A DNA stretch of 64,000 bases from JAZTZP01 sp045637525 (lineage in GTDB: Bacteria > Bacillota > Clostridia > UBA1381): positions 1 through 64,000 of the forward strand of contig JAZTZP010000078.1 of the NCBI GenBank assembly GCA_045637525.1. Direction: 5' to 3'. Position 1 is the first letter of the stretch. The number at the start of each line of letters is the position of its first letter. Below the pieces are notes generated by a model that saw only the letters and a program-made list of their open reading frames with translations, was not told where the DNA came from and ran no database searches. Made by a program: the position numbers and the translations under genes. Below, piece by piece: positions 54,077 through 63,400 of the stretch.

Positions 54077-55033
54077 GTGAGTAATTTATATGTTTCGTCA
54101 GCGCCTCATATTCATACTAATGAAACAACTGCTTCTGTTATGAAGGATGTGTGTATAGCGCTTCTTCCGGCGGCTCTGGTCGGAGTGTATCTGTTTGGAC
54201 TTCGTGCTTTGTCGGTAATTCTTACGGCAGTTGCGGCGTCTGTTTTAGCTGAATATGTGTTTAACCGAATTGCGAAGAAAAAGCAGACGGTAGGCGATTT
54301 CAGTGCAGTTGTTACGGGGCTTTTGATAGGTCTTAATATGCCACCGTCCGTTCCGCTGTGGATGGTAGTGATCGGAAGTACATTCGGTATTGTGGTGGTA
54401 AAGCAGTTATACGGGGGAATCGGAAAGAATTTTGTTAACCCGGCGCTTGCCGCAAGATGCTTTATGGTTATAGCGTGGACGAGTGCGATGACAACCTTTA
54501 CTGCTCCGGCGGATGTTGTATCATCTGCTACGCCTCTTGCGATAATGAAAGGAAGCGAAGGGACTATGCCTACTATTCTTACAGCGTTTTTAGGTAAGAT
54601 CGGCGGATGCATAGGTGAGACTTCCGGAGTGGCACTTTTGATTGGATTTATATATCTTCTGATAAAGCGTGTAATCAGAATAGACACTACTGCATCATAT
54701 CTTTTAAGCTTTGCGGTATTAACATTCCTGTTTGGTCAGGATATGCTCGGAATGGGAAAACTGAGCTATACTCTTATGCAGCTTTGTACAGGCGGATTGC
54801 TTCTCGGAGCGTTTTTCATGGCTACGGATTATGTAACAACGCCGACTACTCCTAAGGGACATATTGTTTTCGGAATAGGCTGCGGAGTGCTTACTTTTGT
54901 TATACGTCAGTTTGGCGGATATCCGGAGGGAGCTTCATTTGCAATTCTGCTTATGAATGTAGTATCTCCGATTATTGAGACATATACAAAGCCTAAGACC
55001 TTCGGTCATAGCCAGGGTATAAAGAAAGGATGA
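54077..55033 (+). CDS. rnfD: Rnf complex subunit RnfD
   Basis: A 318-aa membrane subunit with nine to ten helices. The covalent FMN site is in VVSSATPLAIMK. The start is GTG at 54077, seven bases after gggaggg and one base after the rnfC stop; the frame upstream lies in rnfC and is not part of the protein. Confidence 0.94.
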   Translation: MSNLYVSSAPHIHTNETTASVMKDVCIALLPAALVGVYLFGLRALSVILTAVAASVLAEYVFNRIAKKKQTVGDFSAVVTGLLIGLNMPPSVPLWMVVIGSTFGIVVVKQLYGGIGKNFVNPALAARCFMVIAWTSAMTTFTAPADVVSSATPLAIMKGSEGTMPTILTAFLGKIGGCIGETSGVALLIGFIYLLIKRVIRIDTTASYLLSFAVLTFLFGQDMLGMGKLSYTLMQLCTGGLLLGAFFMATDYVTTPTTPKGHIVFGIGCGVLTFVIRQFGGYPEGASFAILLMNVVSPIIETYTKPKTFGHSQGIKKG

Positions 55034-55040
55034 TGAGATT

Positions 55041-55604
55041 ATGCAGAAAATTGATATTAAGGAAATTATAAAAACCGGTCTCATCTTATTCGGTGTTACG
55101 GCGATTGCCGCTCTTGTACTTGCCTGCGCTAACAAAATAACTGCGCCGATTATCGAAAAAAATCAGGCGAAGCGGACTGCCGAGGCTATGGAAGTTGTTA
55201 TGCCGGAGGCTCGGGAATTTGAAAAGGTTGAAGTGATTGCGAAAAAATCAGCGGTAACTGAAGCTTATAATGCAAAAAATGCATCGGGCGAGAAGATAGG
55301 AAGCTGTGTTATAGCTGCTGCAAACGGTTATGGCGGTGAGGTTTTGGTTTTAGTCGGAATAGATAGCGAACAAAAGATTACCGGTATTCAGATAATGTCG
55401 CACAGTGAAACTCCGGGTCTTGGGGCAAATGCACAAAAACCTGATTTTACCGATCAATTCGCAGGAAAGACTGCCGGTATTAAGGCTGTAAAATCAAATG
55501 CCGGTGAGAATGAAATAAATGCAATGTCGGGTGCTACGATAACTTCAAGAGCTGTTACGAGTGCAGTTTCTGAGGCGCTTGAGTTTGCAAAAACCAATCA
55601 GTGA
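55041..55604 (+). CDS. rnfG: Rnf complex subunit RnfG
   Basis: A 187-aa protein with one N-terminal helix (about 10-30) and a periplasmic-side FMN-binding domain. Threonine of SGATITSRA carries covalent FMN. SETPGLGANA is also a family motif. Eight bases after rnfD. Confidence 0.94.
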   Translation: MQKIDIKEIIKTGLILFGVTAIAALVLACANKITAPIIEKNQAKRTAEAMEVVMPEAREFEKVEVIAKKSAVTEAYNAKNASGEKIGSCVIAAANGYGGEVLVLVGIDSEQKITGIQIMSHSETPGLGANAQKPDFTDQFAGKTAGIKAVKSNAGENEINAMSGATITSRAVTSAVSEALEFAKTNQ

Positions 55605-55617
55605 GGGGGTAGGATTT

Positions 55618-56232
55618 ATGAAACAACAAACAAATCTTGATATTTTAAAAAGAGGTATTATAGATGAAAATCCCACGTTTGTACAGCTTTTGGGAATGTG
55701 TCCTACGCTTGCTGTAACGACTTCTCTTCAGAACGGTATAGGAATGGGACTTTCAGCAACGGCTGTTTTGATTGCATCAAATCTTATGATTTCGATATTC
55801 CGTAAGGTGATACCGGGTAAGGTGAGAATTGCGGCGTACATAGTAATAATTGCGGCGTTTGTAACACTGATTGAGATGTGTCTTGACGCATATGTACCGT
55901 CTCTTGCAAGCTCGCTCGGAATTTTTATTCCGCTTATAGTGGTAAACTGTATAATACTTTCAAGGGCTGAGGCCTTTGCTTCAAAGAACACTCCGGTTAA
56001 ATCGTTTTTTGACGGACTCGGAATGGGACTTGGATTTACGCTTGCTCTTGCAATTGTATCGGCAGTGCGTGAGTTTTTGGGTACGGGAGCTATATGGGGC
56101 GTTCAGATATACGGCGATGTAATTACTCCGGCGTCAATTGTAACTCTTGCTCCGGGCGGATTTATAGTTTTGGGACTTATAATCGGAATTAAAAATGCTA
56201 TCATGGACAGGGGAGGTAAGGATAATGCTTAA
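55618..56232 (+). CDS. rnfE: Rnf complex subunit RnfE
   Basis: A 204-aa membrane subunit with about six helices, family motif NPTFVQLLGMCPTLAVTT near the start. Pairs with RnfA to form the ion path. ATG at 55618 has gaggggg upstream; overlaps rnfA by eight bases. Confidence 0.94.
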   Translation: MKQQTNLDILKRGIIDENPTFVQLLGMCPTLAVTTSLQNGIGMGLSATAVLIASNLMISIFRKVIPGKVRIAAYIVIIAAFVTLIEMCLDAYVPSLASSLGIFIPLIVVNCIILSRAEAFASKNTPVKSFFDGLGMGLGFTLALAIVSAVREFLGTGAIWGVQIYGDVITPASIVTLAPGGFIVLGLIIGIKNAIMDRGGKDNA

Positions 56233-56806
56233 AGAAATTATTACAATTATCATATCGGCACTTCTTACAGAAAACTTTGTTCTTGTAAAGTTTTACGGAA
56301 TTTGTCCGTTTCTCGGTGTATCGAAGAAGCTAAGCAGTGCCGGCGGTATGGGTATGGCGGTAACTTTTGTTATGACTCTTGCTTCGATGATTACATGGGC
56401 TGTAAACAGTTATTTGCTGATACCGTTTAATCTTGAGTATCTTCAGACGATTGTATTTATTCTTGTTATCGCAGGACTTGTACAGTTTGTTGAGATTGTT
56501 GTTAAGAAGATGATGCCTTCGCTTTATAATGCGCTCGGAATATATCTTCCGCTTATAACTACAAATTGTGCGGTGCTTAGTGTTACGCTTCTTAATGTGC
56601 AGAATGAATACAACTTCCTTTTATCAACAATATACGGAATGTTTGCCGCTTTAGGATTTACGCTTGCGCTTATTCTTATGGCCGGTATACGTGAGTTTTT
56701 GGATGAGGATTATGTTCCGAAGCCGTTCAGAGGTTTTCCTATTGCACTTATTACCGGAGGTATAATGGCGATAGCATTTATGGGATTTTCGGGATTTTCA
56801 ATATAA
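56225..56806 (+). CDS. rnfA: Rnf complex subunit RnfA
   Basis: A 193-aa membrane subunit, paralogous to RnfE, with motif ENFVLVKFYGICPFLGVSKK. Together the RnfA/RnfE Cys residues in the GxCPxLxV motif bind an iron-sulfur cluster inside the membrane. Start at 56225 with ggagg eight bases upstream. Confidence 0.94.
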   Translation: MLKEIITIIISALLTENFVLVKFYGICPFLGVSKKLSSAGGMGMAVTFVMTLASMITWAVNSYLLIPFNLEYLQTIVFILVIAGLVQFVEIVVKKMMPSLYNALGIYLPLITTNCAVLSVTLLNVQNEYNFLLSTIYGMFAALGFTLALILMAGIREFLDEDYVPKPFRGFPIALITGGIMAIAFMGFSGFSI

Positions 56807-56826
56807 GGAAACGGAGGATATGTTAA

Positions 56827-57624
56827 ATGAGTGATATTATTTCCGCTGTATTGGTTGTTGGCGGTGTAGGTCTTATCTTCGGATGCCTGCTTGCTTATGC
56901 GTCTATGGTTTTTTATGTTCACCGTGACGGACGAATTGATAAGCTTGAGGAAATTCTCCCCGGTGCAAACTGCGGTGCGTGCGGTTTTGCAGGGTGCAGT
57001 GCATATGCTTCTGCTGTTGCTGACGGGAAGGCATCTGTGAGTGCTTGTGTGGTAGGAAAAAGTGCAGTTGCTCAGTCGGCTGCAAGCATTATGGGAATAG
57101 ATGCCGAAGACGGTGATGATTTTGTGGCTCACGTGATGTGTGCCGGAGATTCCGGGACGGCAAATATGAAATTTGAATATATGGGTGCAAAGGATTGCTA
57201 TGTTATGGCGAAAGCTGCCGGAGGAAGCAAGCTTTGTCCGAGCGGATGCTTAGGTGGCGGAAGCTGTGTGCATGTTTGTAAATTTGATGCGATACATATC
57301 GAAAACGGAGTGGCGAAGGTTGATACTGATAAATGTGTAGCCTGCGGATTATGCGTTAAGAAGTGCCCGAGACAGATTATTGCACTTGTTCCTAAGGAGG
57401 CGACGGTATTTGTGGATTGCTCTAACATTGAAAAGGGAGCGGATGCAACAAAGAGCTGTAAAGCGAGCTGTATAGGCTGTCGCTTATGTGAGAAAAACTG
57501 CGAACACGGAGCTGTTCATGTGGAGGATAATCATGCAATAATTGACTATTCAAAATGTACGGCATGCGGAGTATGCGTAGAAAAATGCCCTAAAAAGGTT
57601 ATTACTAAAGCTGATATAGCCTGA
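56827..57624 (+). CDS. rnfB: Rnf complex subunit RnfB
   Basis: A 265-aa iron-sulfur subunit receiving electrons from ferredoxin. One N-terminal helix (about 4-30); then a [4Fe-4S] domain CGACGFAGC with following Cys, and several ferredoxin-like clusters (CVACGLCVKKCP, CIGCRLCEKNC, CTACGVCVEKCP). Last of the rnf genes; cggagga is eight bases before the ATG. No terminator separates it from the next gene. Confidence 0.95.
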   Translation: MSDIISAVLVVGGVGLIFGCLLAYASMVFYVHRDGRIDKLEEILPGANCGACGFAGCSAYASAVADGKASVSACVVGKSAVAQSAASIMGIDAEDGDDFVAHVMCAGDSGTANMKFEYMGAKDCYVMAKAAGGSKLCPSGCLGGGSCVHVCKFDAIHIENGVAKVDTDKCVACGLCVKKCPRQIIALVPKEATVFVDCSNIEKGADATKSCKASCIGCRLCEKNCEHGAVHVEDNHAIIDYSKCTACGVCVEKCPKKVITKADIA

Positions 57625-57649
57625 GTTTAAAAAGGAGTGCAGAACTGCA

Positions 57650-58894
57650 ATGAATGAAAAATATGTAAAACTGATAACTGAATATTCACATGAAAATTAC
57701 AAAAAATTCTTTCGTGAGCCTGACGGAATATTGAATTATCCGTATATCGTTCCCGGTGCGGGATATACCAAATCCTTATGGGATTGGGACAGCTGGCTTG
57801 TGAATGTTGCAATCAGACAATGCTTTATAGAAAATGTGGAGGAGCATGATTTTTGCAGATATGAACGTGGATGCGTAATGAACTTTTTAGAGCATATGCG
57901 TCCGTCGGGATGTACTCCGCATTTGCTTACACCTACAAGAAATACTATTGATGAAGCAGAAGAATTTACTACAAATATGCATAAACCGGTACTCGCACAG
58001 CATATTGCATTTATTTTAAAGAGCGTACCTGATGATACAGAATGGTTCAGACCGTACATAGATAACATAGACCGCTTTTTAAAAGCATACATAACTCATG
58101 CAAAGCATGAAAACGGCTTGTTTTTCTGGTTTGATGATGCAGGTATAGGCGTTGATAATGACCCTTGCACATTCTTCAGACCGCCGAGAAGCTCCGGTTC
58201 AATTTATCTGAATTGCCTTATGTATAAGGAATTGCAGGCTATGGCATATATCTGCGAAATTTTTGAGCAGAAAGAGCTTGGCGACTTTTATATAAAAGAA
58301 GCTCTGAGCTTGAAGGCTTCCGTACAAAAGAACTGTTGGGATGAACGTGACGGATTTTATTACAGTGTAGATCTTAATCTTCTTCCGATAGACCCTGAAA
58401 GTAAATTTCATTCAGGTATGCCCAGACACTGGGATTGTCTTATTCAGAGAATAGGCGTTTGGTCGGGATTCCTTGCGATGTGGGCAGGAATTGCAACTCC
58501 TGAGCAGGCAAAGCGTATGGTTTTTGAGCATTATTTAAATCCTGATACATTTAACGCACCGTTTGGAGTGCGTACGCTTTCAAAAGCTGAAAAAATGTAT
58601 ACAATAGTAAAATCAGGAAACCCATCCTGCTGGTTGGGACCTGTATGGGGAATATCAAATTATTTCACATTCAGAGGACTTGTGCAGTATGGCTTTGACA
58701 AGGAAGCAATGGAGCTTGTTGAGAAAACAGTAAATCTTTTTGGTGCTGATATAGAAAAGAACGGATGTATGTCTGAATATTATCATCCCGATACGGGAGA
58801 AATGGTAAACGGAGCAGGATTCCAGAACTGGAATTTATTATCGCTTAATATGATAGCGTGGGCAAAAAAGAGAAAATTTTCTGTTGAATTTTAA
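57650..58894 (+). CDS. Glycoside-hydrolase-like (alpha/alpha)6 barrel protein (GH63/trehalase-like)
   Basis: A 414-aa cytosolic protein with an (alpha/alpha)6-barrel pattern. Motifs are SLWDWDSWLVNVAI near residue 45, WFDDAGIGVDNDP near 165, RPPRSSGSIYLNCLMYKEL near 180, CWDERDGFYYS near 230, and NPSCWLGPVWGISNYF near 330. They recall the GH63/GH37/MGH1-like glycosidases that act on alpha-linked sugars. Substrate unknown. Start ATG with aaaggag upstream. It sits 25 bases after rnfB and may be co-transcribed. Confidence 0.75.
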   Translation: MNEKYVKLITEYSHENYKKFFREPDGILNYPYIVPGAGYTKSLWDWDSWLVNVAIRQCFIENVEEHDFCRYERGCVMNFLEHMRPSGCTPHLLTPTRNTIDEAEEFTTNMHKPVLAQHIAFILKSVPDDTEWFRPYIDNIDRFLKAYITHAKHENGLFFWFDDAGIGVDNDPCTFFRPPRSSGSIYLNCLMYKELQAMAYICEIFEQKELGDFYIKEALSLKASVQKNCWDERDGFYYSVDLNLLPIDPESKFHSGMPRHWDCLIQRIGVWSGFLAMWAGIATPEQAKRMVFEHYLNPDTFNAPFGVRTLSKAEKMYTIVKSGNPSCWLGPVWGISNYFTFRGLVQYGFDKEAMELVEKTVNLFGADIEKNGCMSEYYHPDTGEMVNGAGFQNWNLLSLNMIAWAKKRKFSVEF

Positions 58895-58900
58895 TTGAGA

Positions 58901-58956
58901 ATAGGCATAGTATTTTGTGGTTTTATACCGGGAAATACTATGCTTATCTTTTTTAA
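58901..58956 (+). terminator. Terminator after the glycosidase-like gene
   Basis: Stem ataggcatagtattt with aaatactatgcttat (one G-U pair) and a T-run ctttttt. The right arm ends at the gltD stop codon. Confidence 0.8.
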
Positions 58957-60419
58957 ATCATATTTGTATATTCCATAAGGTATGCGTCAACGAATCTGGC
59001 ACATTCACGTCCGTCTCTTATTGCCGAGGCAACCAGGGACTGACCGTTTTTCATATCGCCGGCGGTGAATATTTTCGGGATATTGGTACTAAAACCGTAA
59101 TCATATGTTTTTACTGTGTTTCTTTCGGTGAGCTCCACTCCGAAGGCTTCGGGGACTTCTTTTTTTGTACCGGTGAAGCCGGCGGCGATAATGAGCATAT
59201 CGGTGGGGATTGTTTTTTCTGTGCCGGGGAGCTTGAAAAGTTTTCCGTTTTTAAATTCGGTCTTAATTGTTTTAACTGCTGATATTTTACCGTCGGTACT
59301 TTCAATTTCTTTAACTGTGGTATTAAAAATACGGGGGTCTTTTCCGAACACTGATATTGCTTCTTCCTGACCGTAATCGGTTTTTAAGGTTTTTGGCCAT
59401 TCGGGCCAGGGGTTGTTTTCAGGGCGTTTGACAGGTGGTTTATCTGTTATTTCAAGCTGGACTACCGATTTACAGCCATGGCGGATGCATGTGCCGACAC
59501 AGTCGTTTCCTGTATCGCCTCCGCCGAGAATTACTACATTTTTATTTTTGGGGTTTGGGTAATTTTTGTCTTTGAACTCTGAATCTAACAGGCTTTTTGT
59601 GTTTAAACTGAGAAAATCGACGGCGAAATACACGCCTTTGCAGTTTCGGCCGGCAACGTTTATATCACGCGGCTGGTTTGCTCCGCAACAAAGGATTACG
59701 GCATCATATTTTTTTAAAATTTCTGATACATTGCTTTTTATTGCCGCATCATAGCTTGTTGTAAACTCAACACCTTCTTGTTTCATGATATTTATACGGC
59801 GTTCGATTACGGATTTATTAAGCTTCATATTTGGTATGCCATACATCAGAAGTCCGCCTGTGCGGTCGCTTTTTTCATATACCGATACGGTATGCCCTCT
59901 TTTATTAAGGCTGTCAGCGACGGCAAGCCCGGCAGGACCGGAGCCGATTACGGCAACCTTTTTTCCGCTTCTGATTTTTGGCGGTACCGGCTTAATAAGC
60001 CCTTTATCGAAGGCGGTTTCTATAATATACAGCTCGTTATCACGGATTGTGACACTTTCTCCGTTCAGGTTATTGACACACGCCGCTTCGCACGGAGCAG
60101 GGCATACTCTTCCGGTAAATTCGGGGAAGTTATTCGTTTTTAAAAGACGTTCGAGTGCATTTTTAAAATTATCACGGTATACATCGTCATTCCATTCCGG
60201 GATAAGGTTATATAGCGGACAGCCTGTTATCATACCGTTTAAAACCATTCCCGACTGACAGAACGGAACTCCGCAGTTCATACAGCGAGCTGCTTGCTTT
60301 CGTCTTATGCGGCGTGAATGAATATGATGAAATTCATTAAAGTTTTTTATTCTTGAGTCGGGAGTTAAAGATTTATTTTCGTCTCTTTCGTATTCTAAAA
60401 ATCCTGTTGGTTTTCCCAT
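58953..60419 (-). CDS. gltD: Glutamate synthase small subunit (GltD)
   Basis: A 488-aa FAD/iron-sulfur protein that feeds electrons from NAD(P)H to GltB. The N-terminal cluster Cys motifs ARCMNCGVPFCQSG and CPAPCEAACVN are present, then FAD fold VIGSGPAGLAVAD and the NAD(P)H fold GGGDTGNDCVG; C-terminal FTAGDMKNGQSLV. ggagg upstream of the ATG. It lies 72 bases downstream of gltB in the minus-strand operon gltB-gltD. Confidence 0.95.
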   Translation of the reverse strand: MGKPTGFLEYERDENKSLTPDSRIKNFNEFHHIHSRRIRRKQAARCMNCGVPFCQSGMVLNGMITGCPLYNLIPEWNDDVYRDNFKNALERLLKTNNFPEFTGRVCPAPCEAACVNNLNGESVTIRDNELYIIETAFDKGLIKPVPPKIRSGKKVAVIGSGPAGLAVADSLNKRGHTVSVYEKSDRTGGLLMYGIPNMKLNKSVIERRINIMKQEGVEFTTSYDAAIKSNVSEILKKYDAVILCCGANQPRDINVAGRNCKGVYFAVDFLSLNTKSLLDSEFKDKNYPNPKNKNVVILGGGDTGNDCVGTCIRHGCKSVVQLEITDKPPVKRPENNPWPEWPKTLKTDYGQEEAISVFGKDPRIFNTTVKEIESTDGKISAVKTIKTEFKNGKLFKLPGTEKTIPTDMLIIAAGFTGTKKEVPEAFGVELTERNTVKTYDYGFSTNIPKIFTAGDMKNGQSLVASAIRDGRECARFVDAYLMEYTNMI

Positions 60420-60491
60420 TTTAAGTCCTCCATTCTACTGTTTTCCGGCAGTATAAACAGCAGTGCTAAAAGCAATATTAATTTTTTTTCG

Positions 60492-63400
60492 TCAGCCTCC
60501 TGTTACGCTGTAAAATGCATGAATTTCGGCATCTTCTTTTGACATGCCTTGTTTTTCTGCCTGAGCGACGGCGGTTATGATATCATTGTAGTCTTTTGGT
60601 ATTATTTTTTTGAAGTTTAACAGCTCTTCTTCAAAATTGCCGAGAATTTTTTCTGCAAGCTCTGAGGCTGTTTCAGAATAATGCTTTTTTATAATACTTT
60701 TGAGCTCAGCTGAGTCTTCATCCGATTGAATTTCCAATATTTCAACAAGCTCTTTGTTTGCACGCATATAAAGGTCGTGGTCGGGGTCATAGACATAGGC
60801 TGTACCGCCACTCATGCCGGCGGCGAGGTTTTTACCTGTTTTTCCTAAGATTACGACTGTGCCACCTGTCATATATTCAAGGGCATGGTCGCCGGCTCCT
60901 TCCGTGACTGCTGTTGCACCTGAGTTCCTGACACAGAAGCGTTCACCTGATATTCCGCATATATATGCGCTTCCGCTTGTTGCGCCGTAGAGTGCAACGT
61001 TTCCGATTATTATATTTTCATGAGCTTTAAAGCTACTGTTTTTCGGTGGATATACCACCAATTTTCCGCCTGAGAGACCTTTTCCGAAATAGTCGTTGCT
61101 GTCGCCCTCAAGACGGAGCGTAAGTCCTTTTGGTATAAAAGCACCAAACGACTGACCGCCTCCGCCGGTGCAGTTTACGGTGAAGGTATCATCTTTTAAT
61201 GTGTTTCTGAAATTTTTTGTTATTTCACTTCCTAAAATTGTGCCGAGTGTTCTGTCTGTGCTTGTGACGTTAATGTTTATACTGCATTTTTCACCGGTTT
61301 TTAATGACTTTTTAAATTCTTTTAAAAGTATTTGCTCGTCGATGGTGTTTCTGAGGTTAAAGCAGTATAAATCATTCTTATCAAAATGAGTTTTTTTGCC
61401 GCCGACGGATCCAAAAAGTATTTTATCAAGGTTTAAATATGAAGATTTTGATGCTGAGTTTTTATTTTTTGCACGAAGAAGGTCGGTTCTTCCTACAAGC
61501 TCATCAACGGTTCTGATGCCGGCTTTTGCCATTATTTCACGAAGCTCTTCGGCGATGAAGCTCATAAAGTTTATTACATATTCGGGTTTTCCTGAAAAAC
61601 GCTTGCGAAGTATGGGGTTTTGTGTTGCAATTCCGACAGGACACGTATCAAGATTACATACACGCATCATGATACAGCCCATACTAACGAGCGGTGCTGT
61701 TGAAAATCCAAATTCCTCCGCTCCGAGCATGCAGGCTATTGCAACGTCTCTTCCGCTCATAAGCTTTCCGTCTGTTTCTAATTTAACCTTTGATCTGAGA
61801 CCGCTCATGATAAGCGCCTGATGTGTTTCGGCAAGACCTAATTCCCATGGCAGGCCGGCGTTGTGTATAGAGCTTTTCGGTGCTGCTCCCGTACCTCCGT
61901 CATAGCCCGATATAAGAATTACGCCGGCTCCGGCTTTTGCTACTCCGGCGGCGATTGTGCCGACTCCGGCTTCTGATACGAGCTTTACCGATATGAGCGC
62001 TTCTCTGTTTGCGTTTTTTAAGTCGTATATGAGCTGTGCAAGGTCTTCTATTGAATAAATGTCATGATGGGGCGGGGGAGAGATAAGTGATACTCCCGGA
62101 GTGGAGTGCCTGGTTTTTGCAATCCACGGATATACTTTTCTGCCGGGAAGATGTCCGCCCTCGCCTGGTTTTGCGCCTTGCGCCATTTTAATCTGAATTT
62201 CTTTTGCACTTAAAAGATACTCGCTTGTAACACCGAAACGGCCGGATGCTACCTGTTTGATACTGCTTGATAGCCCGGAGGTGAGACGTTCCGGTAATTC
62301 TCCGCCTTCACCGGAGTTTGATTTTCCGCCTATTGTGTTCATGGCTTTTGCAAGACATTCGTGCGCCTCCTGTGATATGGAGCCGTAAGACATTGCACCT
62401 GTTTTAAACCGCTTTACTATGCTTTTTACGCTTTCAACCTCTGATAGAGGTATAGGAGTTAAGTTATCAAAATCAAACTCGAAAAGACCTCGCAGTGTAT
62501 GAGGTTTTGTTTCGTCGTTTACCATGGCGGTGTATTCTTTAAATGCGTTGTAGTCGCCTGATCTTGTTGCTTGCTGAAGCTTTATTATGGTTTTTGGGGT
62601 GTAGATATGCTCTTCTTTATCTGTGCCGTTTATCAGCCTGTGCTCACCTGTGCTTTCGGGTGAGGTATCAATACCGAGACCGAGAGGATCAAAGGCATGT
62701 GAGTGGTTCCATTCCACTGCTTCACCTATCTGTTCTATTCCTATTCCTCCGATACGGCTTATGGTGTTTGTAAAGTATTGGTCTATGGTTTCTTTGTTTA
62801 TGCCGACTGCTTCAAATACTTGCGCTGATTGATATGATTGCAGGGTGGAAATACCCATTTTTGATGCTACTTTTACAATTCCGCGAAGTATGGCGCTGTT
62901 ATAGTCGGAAATGGCGGCGTAGAAGTCTTTATTAAGCATTCCGTATTCTATAAGCTCATGTATTGCTTCATGGGCGAGATACGGATTTACGGCACGTGCT
63001 CCGTAGCCTAAAAGGAGTGCAAAGTGATGTACATCACGAGGCTCGGCTGTTTCTATTATTATAGATATGCTTGTACGCTTTTTTGTTCTGATAAGGTATT
63101 GCTCAACTGCCGATACTGCAAGAAGCGACGGTATCGCAACGTGGTTTTCATCAACGCCGCGGTCGGACAGGATTATGATATTTGCTCCGTTTTTATATGC
63201 CTTGTCGCATTTTATAAAAAGCTGTTCAACTGCTTTTTTCAGAGAGGTATTTTTATAATAGAGAAGAGGTACGGTTGCGGATTTTAAGCCCGGTTCATCG
63301 AGCTCCTTTATTTTAAGCAGGTCGGTGTTTGTAAGTATGGGGTTATCTATCTGAAGAACACGACAGTTTTCGCCTGTTTCCGTAAGAAGGTTTCCGTCTG